64,000 bases of DNA from Flavobacteriales bacterium. GTDB taxonomy: Bacteria; Bacteroidota; Bacteroidia; JANQJC01. This document shows, one piece after another, positions 55,827-64,000 of the stretch; position 1 is the stretch's first letter, and each line of letters begins with the position of its first letter. The stretch spans positions 1 to 64,000 of the forward strand of contig JANQJC010000087.1 of the NCBI GenBank assembly GCA_028281825.1. Direction: 5' to 3'. Below the pieces are notes generated by a model, which worked only from the letters and a program-made list of their open reading frames with translations, did not search any database and was not told the origin of the DNA. The position numbers and the translations under genes were made by a program.

Positions 55827-56402
55827 CTATCCTTGCATTTCATTAAAACAGCTTCTACAAAGTGGCTCATATTCTGATGTTTCACCCAGCAAAACAAGTG
55901 ATTCTCCTTCAGCCAGGCGGTGAGAGTGATTGGCCAAGTTACCACACTTCACACATATGGCATGTACTTTGGTGACGTATTCCGCAATTGCCAAAAGAGC
56001 TGGGACAGGCCCAAATGGCTTGCCTTTAAAGTCCATATCAAGGCCAGCTACTATTACCCGTATGCCCTTATTGGCTAGTTGGTTACACACATTAGGTAAC
56101 TCACTATCAAAAAATTGGGCTTCGTCAATACCTACTACATCTATATCGTTTGCCAATATTAAAATATTGGATGATGCAGGCACAGGAGTTGACATTATTT
56201 CATTGGAGTCATGAGAAACCACTTTTTCCTCGTCATATCTTCTATCTACATCAGGCTTAAAAATTTCAATCTTTTGCTTGGCAAGTTGGGCTCTCTTAAG
56301 CCTGCGTATCAACTCCTCTGTTTTTCCTGAAAACATGGAGCCACAAATAACCTCAATCCAACCCCGCCTTCGGGAATAATCTACCGGGTCTTCTATAAAC
56401 AT
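55827..56402 (-). CDS. tdk: Thymidine kinase
   Basis: Phosphorylates thymidine to dTMP in nucleotide salvage. The 191 residues show the P-loop [15 protein letters not shown] (residues 21-28 for the loop), the Walker-B-like [12 protein letters not shown], the lasso [16 protein letters not shown] and the zinc cysteines in CVKCG and CRSC. Length and N-terminus ([15 protein letters not shown]) are typical of type II bacterial thymidine kinases. It is the upstream gene of the tdk-murF/alr operon. Confidence 0.95.
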   Translation of the reverse strand: MFIEDPVDYSRRRGWIEVICGSMFSGKTEELIRRLKRAQLAKQKIEIFKPDVDRRYDEEKVVSHDSNEIMSTPVPASSNILILANDIDVVGIDEAQFFDSELPNVCNQLANKGIRVIVAGLDMDFKGKPFGPVPALLAIAEYVTKVHAICVKCGNLANHSHRLAEGESLVLLGETSEYEPLCRSCFNEMQG

Positions 56403-56526
56403 ATGGCTCCTTCGATACTAAATATTTAAATTCGTCGAAACTTGAGGTCATAAAAGCCACCAAATACTTTTTGATTGTTTAATCGAAAAGATTTAACATG
56501 ATTGTAACAGTGACAAATACAAAACT

Positions 56527-56540
56527 ACGCAAATTTGCGT
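56527..56540. promoter_or_regulatory. Perfect 14-bp palindrome, possible operator
   Basis: ACGCAAATTTGCGT is a perfect 14-base palindrome 27 bases upstream of the ATG at 56568 in the 165-base gap between tdk and the next gene. Position suits an operator or a regulator site; no regulator is identified. Confidence 0.4.
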
Positions 56541-56567
56541 TTCAAGAATTGAGGGAAAACACAACCA

Positions 56568-57203
56568 ATGAAAAGAGAAGAGATAGCAAAAGCACTTGAA
56601 AAGCTACACCAAAAGGTAAGTTCAAGCCAAAACCCATCTAAGCTGGAAATTGATATTTTGAAAGATGATGTCAAGGAACTGTATAATAAGGTGCTAGAAT
56701 GGGAGAAAGACAATCAACCTGTTGAGGCTGCCCAATCTGCAGAAATGCACGTAGTACAGCCAGAGGAAGTAGAGCAGCAGGAGCCTCCAGTAACTGTAAA
56801 AGAGCCTAAGCAGGCGGTTGATGAACCTACCACCCCACCAATTGCTGTGGAACCTGTGCTAGAAGAGTCAGAAAAAACGCCCGAACAGATTGATAAAAAA
56901 GAAACTTCTGTTGCTGACAAAATGGAAACAAAGGAGGACAATAGCCTTGCTGGTAAATGGAACAAAAATCCTATCAGTGACTTGAAAAGTGCCATTGGCT
57001 TGAATGATAAGTTTTCTTTTATTCATTCTTTATTTGATGGCAAGGTGGATAATTATAATGAAGCGATTGAGAAATTAAATACCTCTGATGGCAAAGAAGC
57101 TGCAACACAGTATCTTAATTTTTTAAGCAGTGAATACTCATGGAATATTGAAAGTGAGGAGTATCTAAAATTAAAGGATTTTATAAGTAGAAGATTCACT
57201 TAG
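56568..57203 (+). CDS. Conserved hypothetical protein with acidic linker
   Basis: A 211-residue protein of unknown function without signal peptide or membrane helix. Residues 1-45 are a charged coiled-coil-like helix (KALEKLHQKV, LKDDVKELYNKVLEW). Residues 48-130 are a Pro/Glu/Val-rich disordered linker. Residues 135-211 form a compact helical C-terminal domain (ISDLKSAIGLNDKFSFIHSLF, then ATQYLNFLSSEY). I recall this C-terminal pattern as widespread in Bacteroidota proteins of unknown role; that is memory, not shown here. A terminator follows 21 bases after the stop, so it is a single-gene unit. Confidence 0.75.
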   Translation: MKREEIAKALEKLHQKVSSSQNPSKLEIDILKDDVKELYNKVLEWEKDNQPVEAAQSAEMHVVQPEEVEQQEPPVTVKEPKQAVDEPTTPPIAVEPVLEESEKTPEQIDKKETSVADKMETKEDNSLAGKWNKNPISDLKSAIGLNDKFSFIHSLFDGKVDNYNEAIEKLNTSDGKEAATQYLNFLSSEYSWNIESEEYLKLKDFISRRFT

Positions 57204-57224
57204 AAGAATGTAAAAAGAGATGAT

Positions 57225-57258
57225 AGCCCCATTGATAAACCACCAATGGGGCTTTTTT
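57225..57258 (+). terminator. Terminator of the hypothetical gene
   Basis: AGCCCCATTG (57225-57234) and CAATGGGGCT (57244-57253) form a perfect 10-base stem with a 9-base loop, followed by TTTTTA. Confidence 0.85.
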
Positions 57259-57311
57259 ATGCCCAAGCCTATTTGTTATCAAATGATAATTTTTAGCTGA
57301 AATCGTCATCA

Positions 57312-57319
57312 TAGTTTTG
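57312..57319 (+). promoter_or_regulatory. -7 promoter box of the S74 repeat protein gene
   Basis: TAGTTTTG is an exact TAnnTTTG match, 25 bases before the ATG at 57344. No correctly spaced TTTG is seen upstream. Confidence 0.45.
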
Positions 57320-57343
57320 CTTTGAAACCAAATCCTCAAAACC

Positions 57344-60300
57344 ATGAAGACAAATTTTTTAGTTTTTTTAAGTACGTTTATTTTGTGTACAACCTCTGTG
57401 TTTGCACAGGCACCAAAATCATTTAATTATCAAGGAGTAGCTCGCGATGCAAGCGGGCAAATTCTCGGCGATAAAAGCATCAACCTCAAAATAAGCATAC
57501 TCTCAGAGGGTAATTTGAGCGAACCTGTATATATTGAAGAACATCAGGTTAAGACTAATAAACTTGGCCTTTTCTCTCTAAAAATAGGTCAGGGTCTGGC
57601 TCTTTTAGGTGATATGGAAGATATTGAATGGGGTTCATCCGCTCATTATGTTTCAACTGAAATGGATGTGGATAATAATGGGCACTTTGCCTTAATGGGA
57701 ACTGCGCCCCTGTTATCAGTACCTTATGCCTTGTATGCTGAGAAGGCAGGCTCTTCAGGAGATGAGTATCGCAGTATTGACTTTAGTGGAGCCTTTGGAC
57801 AAACCATCCGCCATAACGGCAATGATTGGGAGGCATCTTCGAATATTTACAACACAAGCAATAATGTAGGTGTTGGAACTACCAGCCCATCAGAAAAACT
57901 GGATGTAAATGGCAACATTAAGATTGGTGCAACCAACCAAATCGTGATAGGAAACAATCGTGGTCTTGCGGTGGACGCCAGTAGAAACATCATGCAGGGT
58001 AACCAGACTGGTTTTTCACTTACCAGTGGCTCAAACAACAACTTTATGGGCCACCAGGCAGGCAAAGCTAATACCAGCGGAAACAATAATAGTTTTATCG
58101 GTTATCAATCAGGTCTTGCGAATACTACTGGTAGTGCCAATAGTTTCTATGGCTATAAAGCCGGTGGCTTGAACACTACAGGTAGTAATAACTTTTATAG
58201 CGGTTTGCAAGCTGGTTATGGCTCAACAACTGGTATCAATAATATCGCCATTGGTACTAAAGCAGGTTTTAGTATTGGTGGTGCTAATGATAACACTTTT
58301 GTTGGTCGTGAAGCAGGATTGAATACTACTAATAACAGAAACACATTTATTGGTAAGAGTGCTGGTGATGCGAATACTTCAGGGGCTGAAAATACCTACA
58401 TAGGATATAATAGTGACGGTGCGGATACACTAGTAAATGCCACAGCTATTGGTGCAAATGCCACTGTAAACACAAGTAACAGCCTAGTGCTAGGTAATAA
58501 TGCCAATGTGGGAATTGGTAGTAGCTCTCCTGTAACTAGATTGGATGTAACAGGCAACATTCGCATGGTAGATGGCAACCAGCAGGCTGGGTTTATACTT
58601 ACATCTGATACAGGTGGCATCATGTCTTGGACTAATCCTCTTAGCCTTCAAAACTCAGCGTGGATTGCTATGAATACCAGCGTTCGCACTAATCCAACAT
58701 TAGTTGATCCTGATTATGATTTTGTATTTGGGTCAACTCATTTAGATTATAATGGTGATACCACCTATGCTGAGCGATTCTTTTTTGACAAAAGCAAGGG
58801 GGCATTTAGAGCAGGTGCTGCTATTGGCACTCAATGGGATGATACTTTAAGGGGTGATAACTCTATAGCACTGGGCTTTGATGTAACTGGTTCAGGAGAT
58901 TACAGTGTAGCAATAGGTGACCGTTCGCGCGGAACAGCAGAAGGAGCTATGGCATTAGGGCACCAGGCTTACTCAAATGGAGCCTACAGCTATACTTTTG
59001 GTAATGATGTGCAGGCTTGGGCTGATAGTGCTTTTGCAATTGGTACCAGAAATAAGGCTTTTGGAAGAAACAGTTTCGCAATAGGTGTGGGAGTACGTGC
59101 TAATGCGAAGAACAGTGTGGCAGTGGGCTTTGATGCGCAGGCCGATTCTTCAGGTTCTATTTCATTGGGTGATGGAACGGTTTCAAGTGGTATCAATAGT
59201 TTGGTAATGGGTTTTAGCTCGGCTGCGTCAGAAGAAAATAGTATAGCTATTGGGCGTGAGAGTTTTGCTACTGCGCAAAGTAGCATTGCTTTTGGAGATG
59301 CCACTCTGGCGAGTGGATATAAATCTTTCGCAACTGGCTTTGCTTCAGAAGCACGTGGTGACCATTCAACAGTATTAGGGAACGATGCTATTGCTGAGGG
59401 AGATAGTGCTATAGCAGTGGGACACAGTGTATCAACAGATGGTAGGGGAGCCGTAGCTTTAGGTTCATATTTATTGGCACCATCTGCTTACGAAACTGTA
59501 TTAGGTCGATTCAATACCTTCTATATTGCAGGCAATGATACTATATGGCAAGCGGGGGATAGACTATTAACTGTTGGCAATGGGACATCAGAAAGTTCAC
59601 GCTCTGATGCAATGGTAATATTGAAAAATGGCAGAATGGGTATTGGTACCAGCAGCCCTTCAGCTAATGTTGAAATAAGCTCTGGTAATACTCCTACTAT
59701 CAGGCTTGACCAAGATGGAACGGGTTTTCCTGCACAAAAATGGGAAATGGGCGGTAACGAAGTGGGGTTTTACATAAAGGACGTAACAAACTTTCATAGC
59801 CTGCCATTTAGGGTGTTTACTGAAGCTCCCTCAAACTCTCTTCTGGTTGCTGGAAGCGGTAATGTGGGTATTGGAACCAATGATCCAATTGGCAAACTTC
59901 ATGTAGTTGGCTCTATCCGTATGGTTGATGGCAATCAAGCCACCGGGCGTATTCCTGTGTCGAGCGCAAGTGGAGTTATGACATGGACTGACCCAAGCAC
60001 CATTACAACCACAGATGATGGAGATTGGGAGTTTAATGGAAATCATCTATATAATGGTAATAGTGGCAACGTAGGTATTGGTACTTCAAGCCCAACGGGC
60101 AATTTGGAAGTAAGCTCTAATGATAACCCATCTATCAGGCTTGACCAAGATGGAACAGGTTTCCCTGCGCAGAAATGGGAAATGAGTGGAAATGAGGTTT
60201 ACTTCAATATCAGAGACGTTACCAATGGAAATAAGATACCCTTTAGGTTGCATACCAATGCAGCAACCAACACGCTAGTTGTAACTGAAGCGGGCAATAT

Positions 60301-61942
60301 TGGAGTAGGTTCCACTGCAGCCTCTGCCAAGCTAGATGTTTCGGGGGCTATAAGAATGCAAGATGGCAATGAGGCCGCAGGATACATTCCTGTGAGTGAT
60401 GCTAGCGGTGTGATGACCTGGACTGACCCAAGCACTATAACAGATGGAGACTGGACAGTTAGTGGTAGTGACCTTTATTCAGCGGTGGCTGGTAATGTGG
60501 GCATAGGTACAATATCGCCCGAAGCAAGATTGCATACGTATTCAGACACTCTTGGTGAAGCTAGTGGCATTAAGATTACTCAAGGGGTAAGTAATTCTGT
60601 TATCTATCAAAACTCCAACAGTGACCTTATACTGAGAAAATCTAACCAAACAGATCAACTAGTATTGGATAGTGGAGGCAACATAGGTATTGGAACCAGC
60701 TCACCTACTGGTAAACTACATATTTTTAGTTCTACCAATCCATTTGTAAAAATTGGTTCAGATGCAGGTTCTACGCTATACCTGGATAGAGGTGCCGTAA
60801 GTAATGAGGCTTCCCTTACGTTTCAAACAGCTGGTGTAGATAAATGGGCAGTAGGTATGGATAATCTGCCTGCGGCTAACCAAACAGATTTTACCATTAA
60901 AACAACCAATAATAGCGATGCCGAATTTGTGATAAAAGAAAGTGGTCATATAGGTATCGCAACTATTGCTCCTGCTACTACCCTGGACGTAAATGGAACT
61001 GTTTCAATGTCTAATCTTGCTGTGCATGACCAAGCAGCAGGCTCAAATGTTATTCAGTTTCAGGGAACTGCAGATACAGATACCTGGATTAATTTCAGGA
61101 GGGGTGGTGGTGCTCCTACTGGTAGGTCAGGTGCTATGTTTTCATCTTTTGGTAGCGCACATTATTTCATGCACCATAATGGAAGCAATCTAATTATTGC
61201 CCATTCCACTGAAGTTTCAGAAACTCCTGATGTTGATAATGCCACTGCACTTTTTGCACTTAAAGCAGATGGTAACTTAGGCTTGGGGTCAACCAACCCA
61301 CAGCAAAAACTAGATGTAACAGGTTCTATCAGGATGAACGATGGTAATCAGCAGGCTGGTTATACAATATACTCTGATGCTGATGGTAAAATGCAATGGA
61401 TACCCCCGAGTATATTGGCAAATGGCAGGTGGACTATTAATGGTAATAACATTTATAGTGCTAATACTGGTAATGTGGGTATCAACTCGTCATCACCAAC
61501 TGCAAAGTTGGAAGTAATAGGTACTGCCGCTAAAACTGGTGGCGGCTCTTGGGCGGTATCTTCTGATAGAAGATTGAAGAAAGATATTCAAACCTATAAC
61601 CAGGGATTGGATAAGATATTGGCTATCAACCCTGTTACATTCCATTACAATGAGAAGTCTGGTTATGATACTGAGCCTGAATATGTAGGCGTGATAGCAC
61701 AAGAGTTGCAAAAAGTGGCTCCTGATATGGTGAGCACTTTTGAGCAAAATGGGATGAAATACTTAAGAGTTGACAACTCAGCCATGACCTATATGTTGAT
61801 TAATGCTGTGAAGGAACAACAGCAAATAATTGAAGAACAAAAAGTAGAAAACGAAAAGCTCCGCGAAGATTTAGAGTTGGAAAACCAGGCACTCAAAACG
61901 CGCTTGGAGGCACTTGAAAGATTGCTCACTTCACAAAAGTGA
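57344..61942 (+). CDS. Giant repeat protein with C-terminal S74 self-cleaving chaperone domain
   Basis: A 1532-residue exported protein. A signal peptide (about 1-21, ending SVFAQ) precedes a beta-rich N-terminal domain (SFNYQGVARDASGQILGD). Then come about 15-residue repeats of the kind NNNSFIGYQSGLANTTG (about 220-345) and a stretch of YadA-head-like repeats (about 500-720) of the type S-x-A-I-G-x-x-A-x-A. Eleven VGIGTSSP-type modules are spread along the chain, six or so followed by an IRMVDGNQ-like turn. The last 127 residues are a peptidase S74 intramolecular chaperone domain (SSDRRLKKDI, with the Ser-Lys pair), ending in a coiled coil. In phage tailspikes this domain assembles a trimer and then cuts itself off. 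No T9SS sorting domain is present. A trimeric surface fibre is the best guess. Confidence 0.85.
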   Translation: MKTNFLVFLSTFILCTTSVFAQAPKSFNYQGVARDASGQILGDKSINLKISILSEGNLSEPVYIEEHQVKTNKLGLFSLKIGQGLALLGDMEDIEWGSSAHYVSTEMDVDNNGHFALMGTAPLLSVPYALYAEKAGSSGDEYRSIDFSGAFGQTIRHNGNDWEASSNIYNTSNNVGVGTTSPSEKLDVNGNIKIGATNQIVIGNNRGLAVDASRNIMQGNQTGFSLTSGSNNNFMGHQAGKANTSGNNNSFIGYQSGLANTTGSANSFYGYKAGGLNTTGSNNFYSGLQAGYGSTTGINNIAIGTKAGFSIGGANDNTFVGREAGLNTTNNRNTFIGKSAGDANTSGAENTYIGYNSDGADTLVNATAIGANATVNTSNSLVLGNNANVGIGSSSPVTRLDVTGNIRMVDGNQQAGFILTSDTGGIMSWTNPLSLQNSAWIAMNTSVRTNPTLVDPDYDFVFGSTHLDYNGDTTYAERFFFDKSKGAFRAGAAIGTQWDDTLRGDNSIALGFDVTGSGDYSVAIGDRSRGTAEGAMALGHQAYSNGAYSYTFGNDVQAWADSAFAIGTRNKAFGRNSFAIGVGVRANAKNSVAVGFDAQADSSGSISLGDGTVSSGINSLVMGFSSAASEENSIAIGRESFATAQSSIAFGDATLASGYKSFATGFASEARGDHSTVLGNDAIAEGDSAIAVGHSVSTDGRGAVALGSYLLAPSAYETVLGRFNTFYIAGNDTIWQAGDRLLTVGNGTSESSRSDAMVILKNGRMGIGTSSPSANVEISSGNTPTIRLDQDGTGFPAQKWEMGGNEVGFYIKDVTNFHSLPFRVFTEAPSNSLLVAGSGNVGIGTNDPIGKLHVVGSIRMVDGNQATGRIPVSSASGVMTWTDPSTITTTDDGDWEFNGNHLYNGNSGNVGIGTSSPTGNLEVSSNDNPSIRLDQDGTGFPAQKWEMSGNEVYFNIRDVTNGNKIPFRLHTNAATNTLVVTEAGNIGVGSTAASAKLDVSGAIRMQDGNEAAGYIPVSDASGVMTWTDPSTITDGDWTVSGSDLYSAVAGNVGIGTISPEARLHTYSDTLGEASGIKITQGVSNSVIYQNSNSDLILRKSNQTDQLVLDSGGNIGIGTSSPTGKLHIFSSTNPFVKIGSDAGSTLYLDRGAVSNEASLTFQTAGVDKWAVGMDNLPAANQTDFTIKTTNNSDAEFVIKESGHIGIATIAPATTLDVNGTVSMSNLAVHDQAAGSNVIQFQGTADTDTWINFRRGGGAPTGRSGAMFSSFGSAHYFMHHNGSNLIIAHSTEVSETPDVDNATALFALKADGNLGLGSTNPQQKLDVTGSIRMNDGNQQAGYTIYSDADGKMQWIPPSILANGRWTINGNNIYSANTGNVGINSSSPTAKLEVIGTAAKTGGGSWAVSSDRRLKKDIQTYNQGLDKILAINPVTFHYNEKSGYDTEPEYVGVIAQELQKVAPDMVSTFEQNGMKYLRVDNSAMTYMLINAVKEQQQIIEEQKVENEKLREDLELENQALKTRLEALERLLTSQK

Positions 61943-61991
61943 TAAAAGTCTGTTGGCTTTCTTTCTGAGGATAGATTGGTTTTGCCAACTT

Positions 61992-62030
61992 GGCCCCGCC
62001 GGTAGGAGGAACTGTGCGGGGCTTTTATTC
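61992..62030 (+). terminator. Terminator of the S74 repeat protein gene
   Basis: GCCCCGC (61993-61999) and GCGGGGC (62016-62022) form a 7-base G/C stem, followed by TTTTATTCTTT on the plus strand. It overlaps the end of the convergent gene by a few bases. Confidence 0.7.
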
Positions 62031-62888
62031 TTTATACCCTTTAGGAGTAATTTTTCCTTTGCTTGTCTGGGCTTCCTCGTTTTCTTTCTCACGACCGAAT
62101 ATAGTCTCAAATATTTGGCCTGCTAATTCAGAAAAGTTACCACTGATGATTTTGTTGATGTCTTTCACATCAGACGAAAAAGTAAAAGAGGCAATTCCGC
62201 CATCTACCAGCTTTGAGTTTTGGTCGTAAAAGGCGTAGTGTACGTTACAGTTTCTTTTAAAACCACCATAGGCAAAACCTGAGGCATTACTCATATCATT
62301 CTTTATCTCAAACTGGCTAATGAAAAGAAACAGGTCTGCTTCGTATTTTTCAGCCAGGTAGCGGATGGTTTCAGTCTTTTTTATTACAGGCATCATAAAT
62401 TTACCCGTAATGTCTCCAGAGGCTCCTAATTGTCCTTTAGGGTTTTTCTTTTCCTTATTTGATGTTGTTTCAAAAAAGGAATTTTCCTTTTTATCATCGT
62501 CCTTTTTCGGAATATCTTCATACCTATACTTAACAGCTGAGAAAGCTTCGTAAAGGTCGGGTAGTATCAGTGTATCCCTGAAATTAAAGGCCAGGGCTTT
62601 ATAGCGCAATTTAGAGCCTGCAGAAAGGCTTATCATTAAGCCATCGCGAAAACGGGCCTTAATGGTATGGTGGTCTTTTACAGCGCTGCCTTGGGCAATA
62701 TCCCTATCAGCATCAGATAAATACAATTTATCCTCAAAAGGGATAATAAGTACAGATTTATAAAGAGGAGTAAATTCTTTTTTTGATGGCTCACCTTTTA
62801 CACCGTTACCATTAAGAATAGTTTGATTAAAGCCTTGCAGGCTTAATAAGCTAAAGAGAAGCGCAACAGAAATTCTCAGGATAATCAC
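62025..62888 (-). CDS. Exported conserved hypothetical protein
   Basis: A 287-residue protein of unknown function. An N-terminal signal peptide (about 1-22, LRISVALLFSLLSLQGF) is followed by a soluble alpha/beta domain. It opens with a strand KSVLIIPFEDKLYLSDADRD and holds a Lys/Asp/Glu-rich insert (about 125-160). A later strand-helix pattern (YLAEKYEADLFLFISQFEIK) recalls the CsgG/TolB-N-like folds used by envelope proteins, but this is only a weak resemblance. It starts 4 bases after the RseP stop and is likely cotranscribed with it. Confidence 0.7.
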   Translation of the reverse strand: MIILRISVALLFSLLSLQGFNQTILNGNGVKGEPSKKEFTPLYKSVLIIPFEDKLYLSDADRDIAQGSAVKDHHTIKARFRDGLMISLSAGSKLRYKALAFNFRDTLILPDLYEAFSAVKYRYEDIPKKDDDKKENSFFETTSNKEKKNPKGQLGASGDITGKFMMPVIKKTETIRYLAEKYEADLFLFISQFEIKNDMSNASGFAYGGFKRNCNVHYAFYDQNSKLVDGGIASFTFSSDVKDINKIISGNFSELAGQIFETIFGREKENEEAQTSKGKITPKGYKE

Positions 62889-62892
62889 TGTT

Positions 62893-64000
62893 CTACTGTG
62901 CGAAATAGTTTTTCACTTCTCGTATCACATCGTTGCCGTTAACGAAAAGCATCAGGGTTAATAAAATTGCAATGCCCACATAAGTGCTCCACTCCATTAC
63001 TTTCTCGCTAGGCTTTTTACCACTTATCATCTCATAAAGCAAAAACATTACGTGACCACCGTCAAGGGCAGGGATAGGTAGGATATTCATTAATGCCAAT
63101 ACCAATGATAGGAAAGCGGTGATATTCCAGAAGAACTCCCATTCCCATTCTGATGGGAATATCTTAGCAATGGTGATAAAACCACCTAATTTTTCATAGC
63201 CTTTATCAAGTACAAAGAGCAATTTGATTTGCTTTATATAATTATTGAGTGTTTCGTAGGCTTTCTCCATGCCACGTGGGATGGAAGCCAAAAAGCTATA
63301 CTCAATAGTATTCATTTCAAAGCCTAGCTCTTCATAATCGCCCAATGGGGCTATCCCCAGCAGGCCGCTTTCAGGAACGGTAACTTTTATTCTTTCTTCT
63401 TTATCATCACGGATAATATTTACCAGTATGGCGTCGCCTTTGTAACTCTGTAAAGCATCTTTAAACTGGTCGAAAAAAAGAATAGTGGAGTCGTTAATAC
63501 CTACTATCCTATCCCTTTTCTTTAAGCCGGCAGCCTTAGCCTCCGACTCTTTGGCAAATTGAGCGATAACGAATGGTATCCTTGGGGTTATCATCCTCTT
63601 GGAGTTGACCATCTTATCTTTCATACCAGTAGGTACTGCTAATTCCATATTCTCACCATCGCGTTCAATTTGGATGGTAGAGACATCATCTAAAATAAGC
63701 TTAAGTGGTATTTGATTAAAGTTGTCAATTTCTTGGTTGTCAAGGCTTAGGATTTTGTCACCGCTATTAAGCCCAAGCTCTATGGCAGTTGAGTCGGCCA
63801 CGATACCATATTTGGCATTTTTTGCCGGCAGGTATTGTTCACCATAGATATATACTACACAAGCATAGATTATCACTCCCAGTATGAGGTTTACGGTTAC
63901 TCCGCCAATCATGACGATGAGCCTTTGCCAAGCAGGTTTTGAACGAAACTCCCAAGGTTGTGGGGGCTGTTTCATTTGCTCCTTATCCATGCTCTCATCA
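62893..64000 (-). CDS. rseP: RseP-like site-2 protease, PDZ and C-terminal part (5' end outside window)
   Basis: A membrane-embedded zinc protease that cuts anti-sigma factors and signal peptide remnants within the membrane. The reading frame stays open to the window end (Asp-Glu-Ser precedes the Met at 63990), so that Met is internal. Visible are a membrane helix (RLIVMIGGVTVNLILGVIIY), two PDZ domains (about residues 50-120 and 130-215 of the visible part), and the second zinc/active-site segment NILPIPALDGGHVMFLLYE, followed by a last membrane helix. The HExxH zinc motif belongs to the missing N-terminus. Visible length is 369 codons; full-length members are about 440 residues. Confidence 0.9.
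   Translation of the reverse strand, partial: DESMDKEQMKQPPQPWEFRSKPAWQRLIVMIGGVTVNLILGVIIYACVVYIYGEQYLPAKNAKYGIVADSTAIELGLNSGDKILSLDNQEIDNFNQIPLKLILDDVSTIQIERDGENMELAVPTGMKDKMVNSKRMITPRIPFVIAQFAKESEAKAAGLKKRDRIVGINDSTILFFDQFKDALQSYKGDAILVNIIRDDKEERIKVTVPESGLLGIAPLGDYEELGFEMNTIEYSFLASIPRGMEKAYETLNNYIKQIKLLFVLDKGYEKLGGFITIAKIFPSEWEWEFFWNITAFLSLVLALMNILPIPALDGGHVMFLLYEMISGKKPSEKVMEWSTYVGIAILLTLMLFVNGNDVIREVKNYFAQ

Noticed and set aside
57344-61942. The S74/YadA-like protein as evidence of a prophage.
   Set aside because: It has a signal peptide and lies among housekeeping and envelope genes; no other phage genes are in the window.

Overview
The window comes from a member of the Bacteroidota, most likely a gliding, probably aquatic species of the Flavobacteriales/Cytophagales type; the exact order cannot be fixed from the sequence. 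The evidence is a type IX secretion (T9SS) type B sorting domain on a giant PKD protein, a SprE/PorW-like T9SS lipoprotein, two RemB/Wzi-like outer-membrane proteins, a fused MurF-alanine racemase, a methionine synthase split into two genes, and repeated TAnnTTTG promoter boxes (the Bacteroidota -7 element). No rRNA, tRNA, CRISPR array, integrase or insertion sequence was seen. No gene-free stretch exceeds 300 bases; the longest gap is about 220 bases, before base 6583.

Layout. Bases 1-3002 hold the 3' part of a ten-PKD-repeat T9SS cargo gene. Bases 3094-10606 hold small units: lemA plus a DUF3137 gene, a TetR/cupin divergent pair sharing an operator, a stand-alone LytTR regulator, a coiled-coil repeat protein, an SGNH hydrolase, a repeat protein and a RelE/ParE toxin-antitoxin pair. 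Bases 10656-14608 are split metH on the minus strand behind a SAM-I riboswitch and terminator. Bases 14658-25795 hold a DUF1016-type nuclease gene with an unexplained C-terminal extension, the 2-oxoglutarate dehydrogenase E1/E2 genes, an M16 protease lipoprotein, tadA and aspS.

The main accessory region is 25859-44945, a Wzx/Wzy-type surface-polysaccharide locus of sixteen genes on the plus strand, many of them overlapping: wecB and wecC (UDP-ManNAcA supply), export protein, tyrosine kinase/chain-length regulator, flippase, polymerase, acyltransferase, two GT4 glycosyltransferases, two adjacent sulfotransferase-like proteins, an Asp-box beta-propeller, a heparinase II/III-fold protein with no signal peptide, a PL6 (chondroitinase B/alginate lyase)-like lipoprotein and the priming sugar transferase. 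A UDP-glucuronate 4-epimerase-like gene follows convergently. Together they suggest an acidic, probably sulfated, glycosaminoglycan-like capsule or exopolysaccharide that is modified and trimmed by lyase-fold proteins from the same operon. This is the best candidate for an undescribed system here.

The rest (46092-64000) holds the paired RemB/Wzi-like proteins and SprE, a MauE/DoxX-thioredoxin fusion, a tiny cysteine-rich lipoprotein, tdk-murF/alr, a conserved hypothetical, a 1532-residue repeat protein ending in an S74 self-cleaving chaperone domain, another hypothetical, and the 3' part of an RseP-like site-2 protease that runs off the window.
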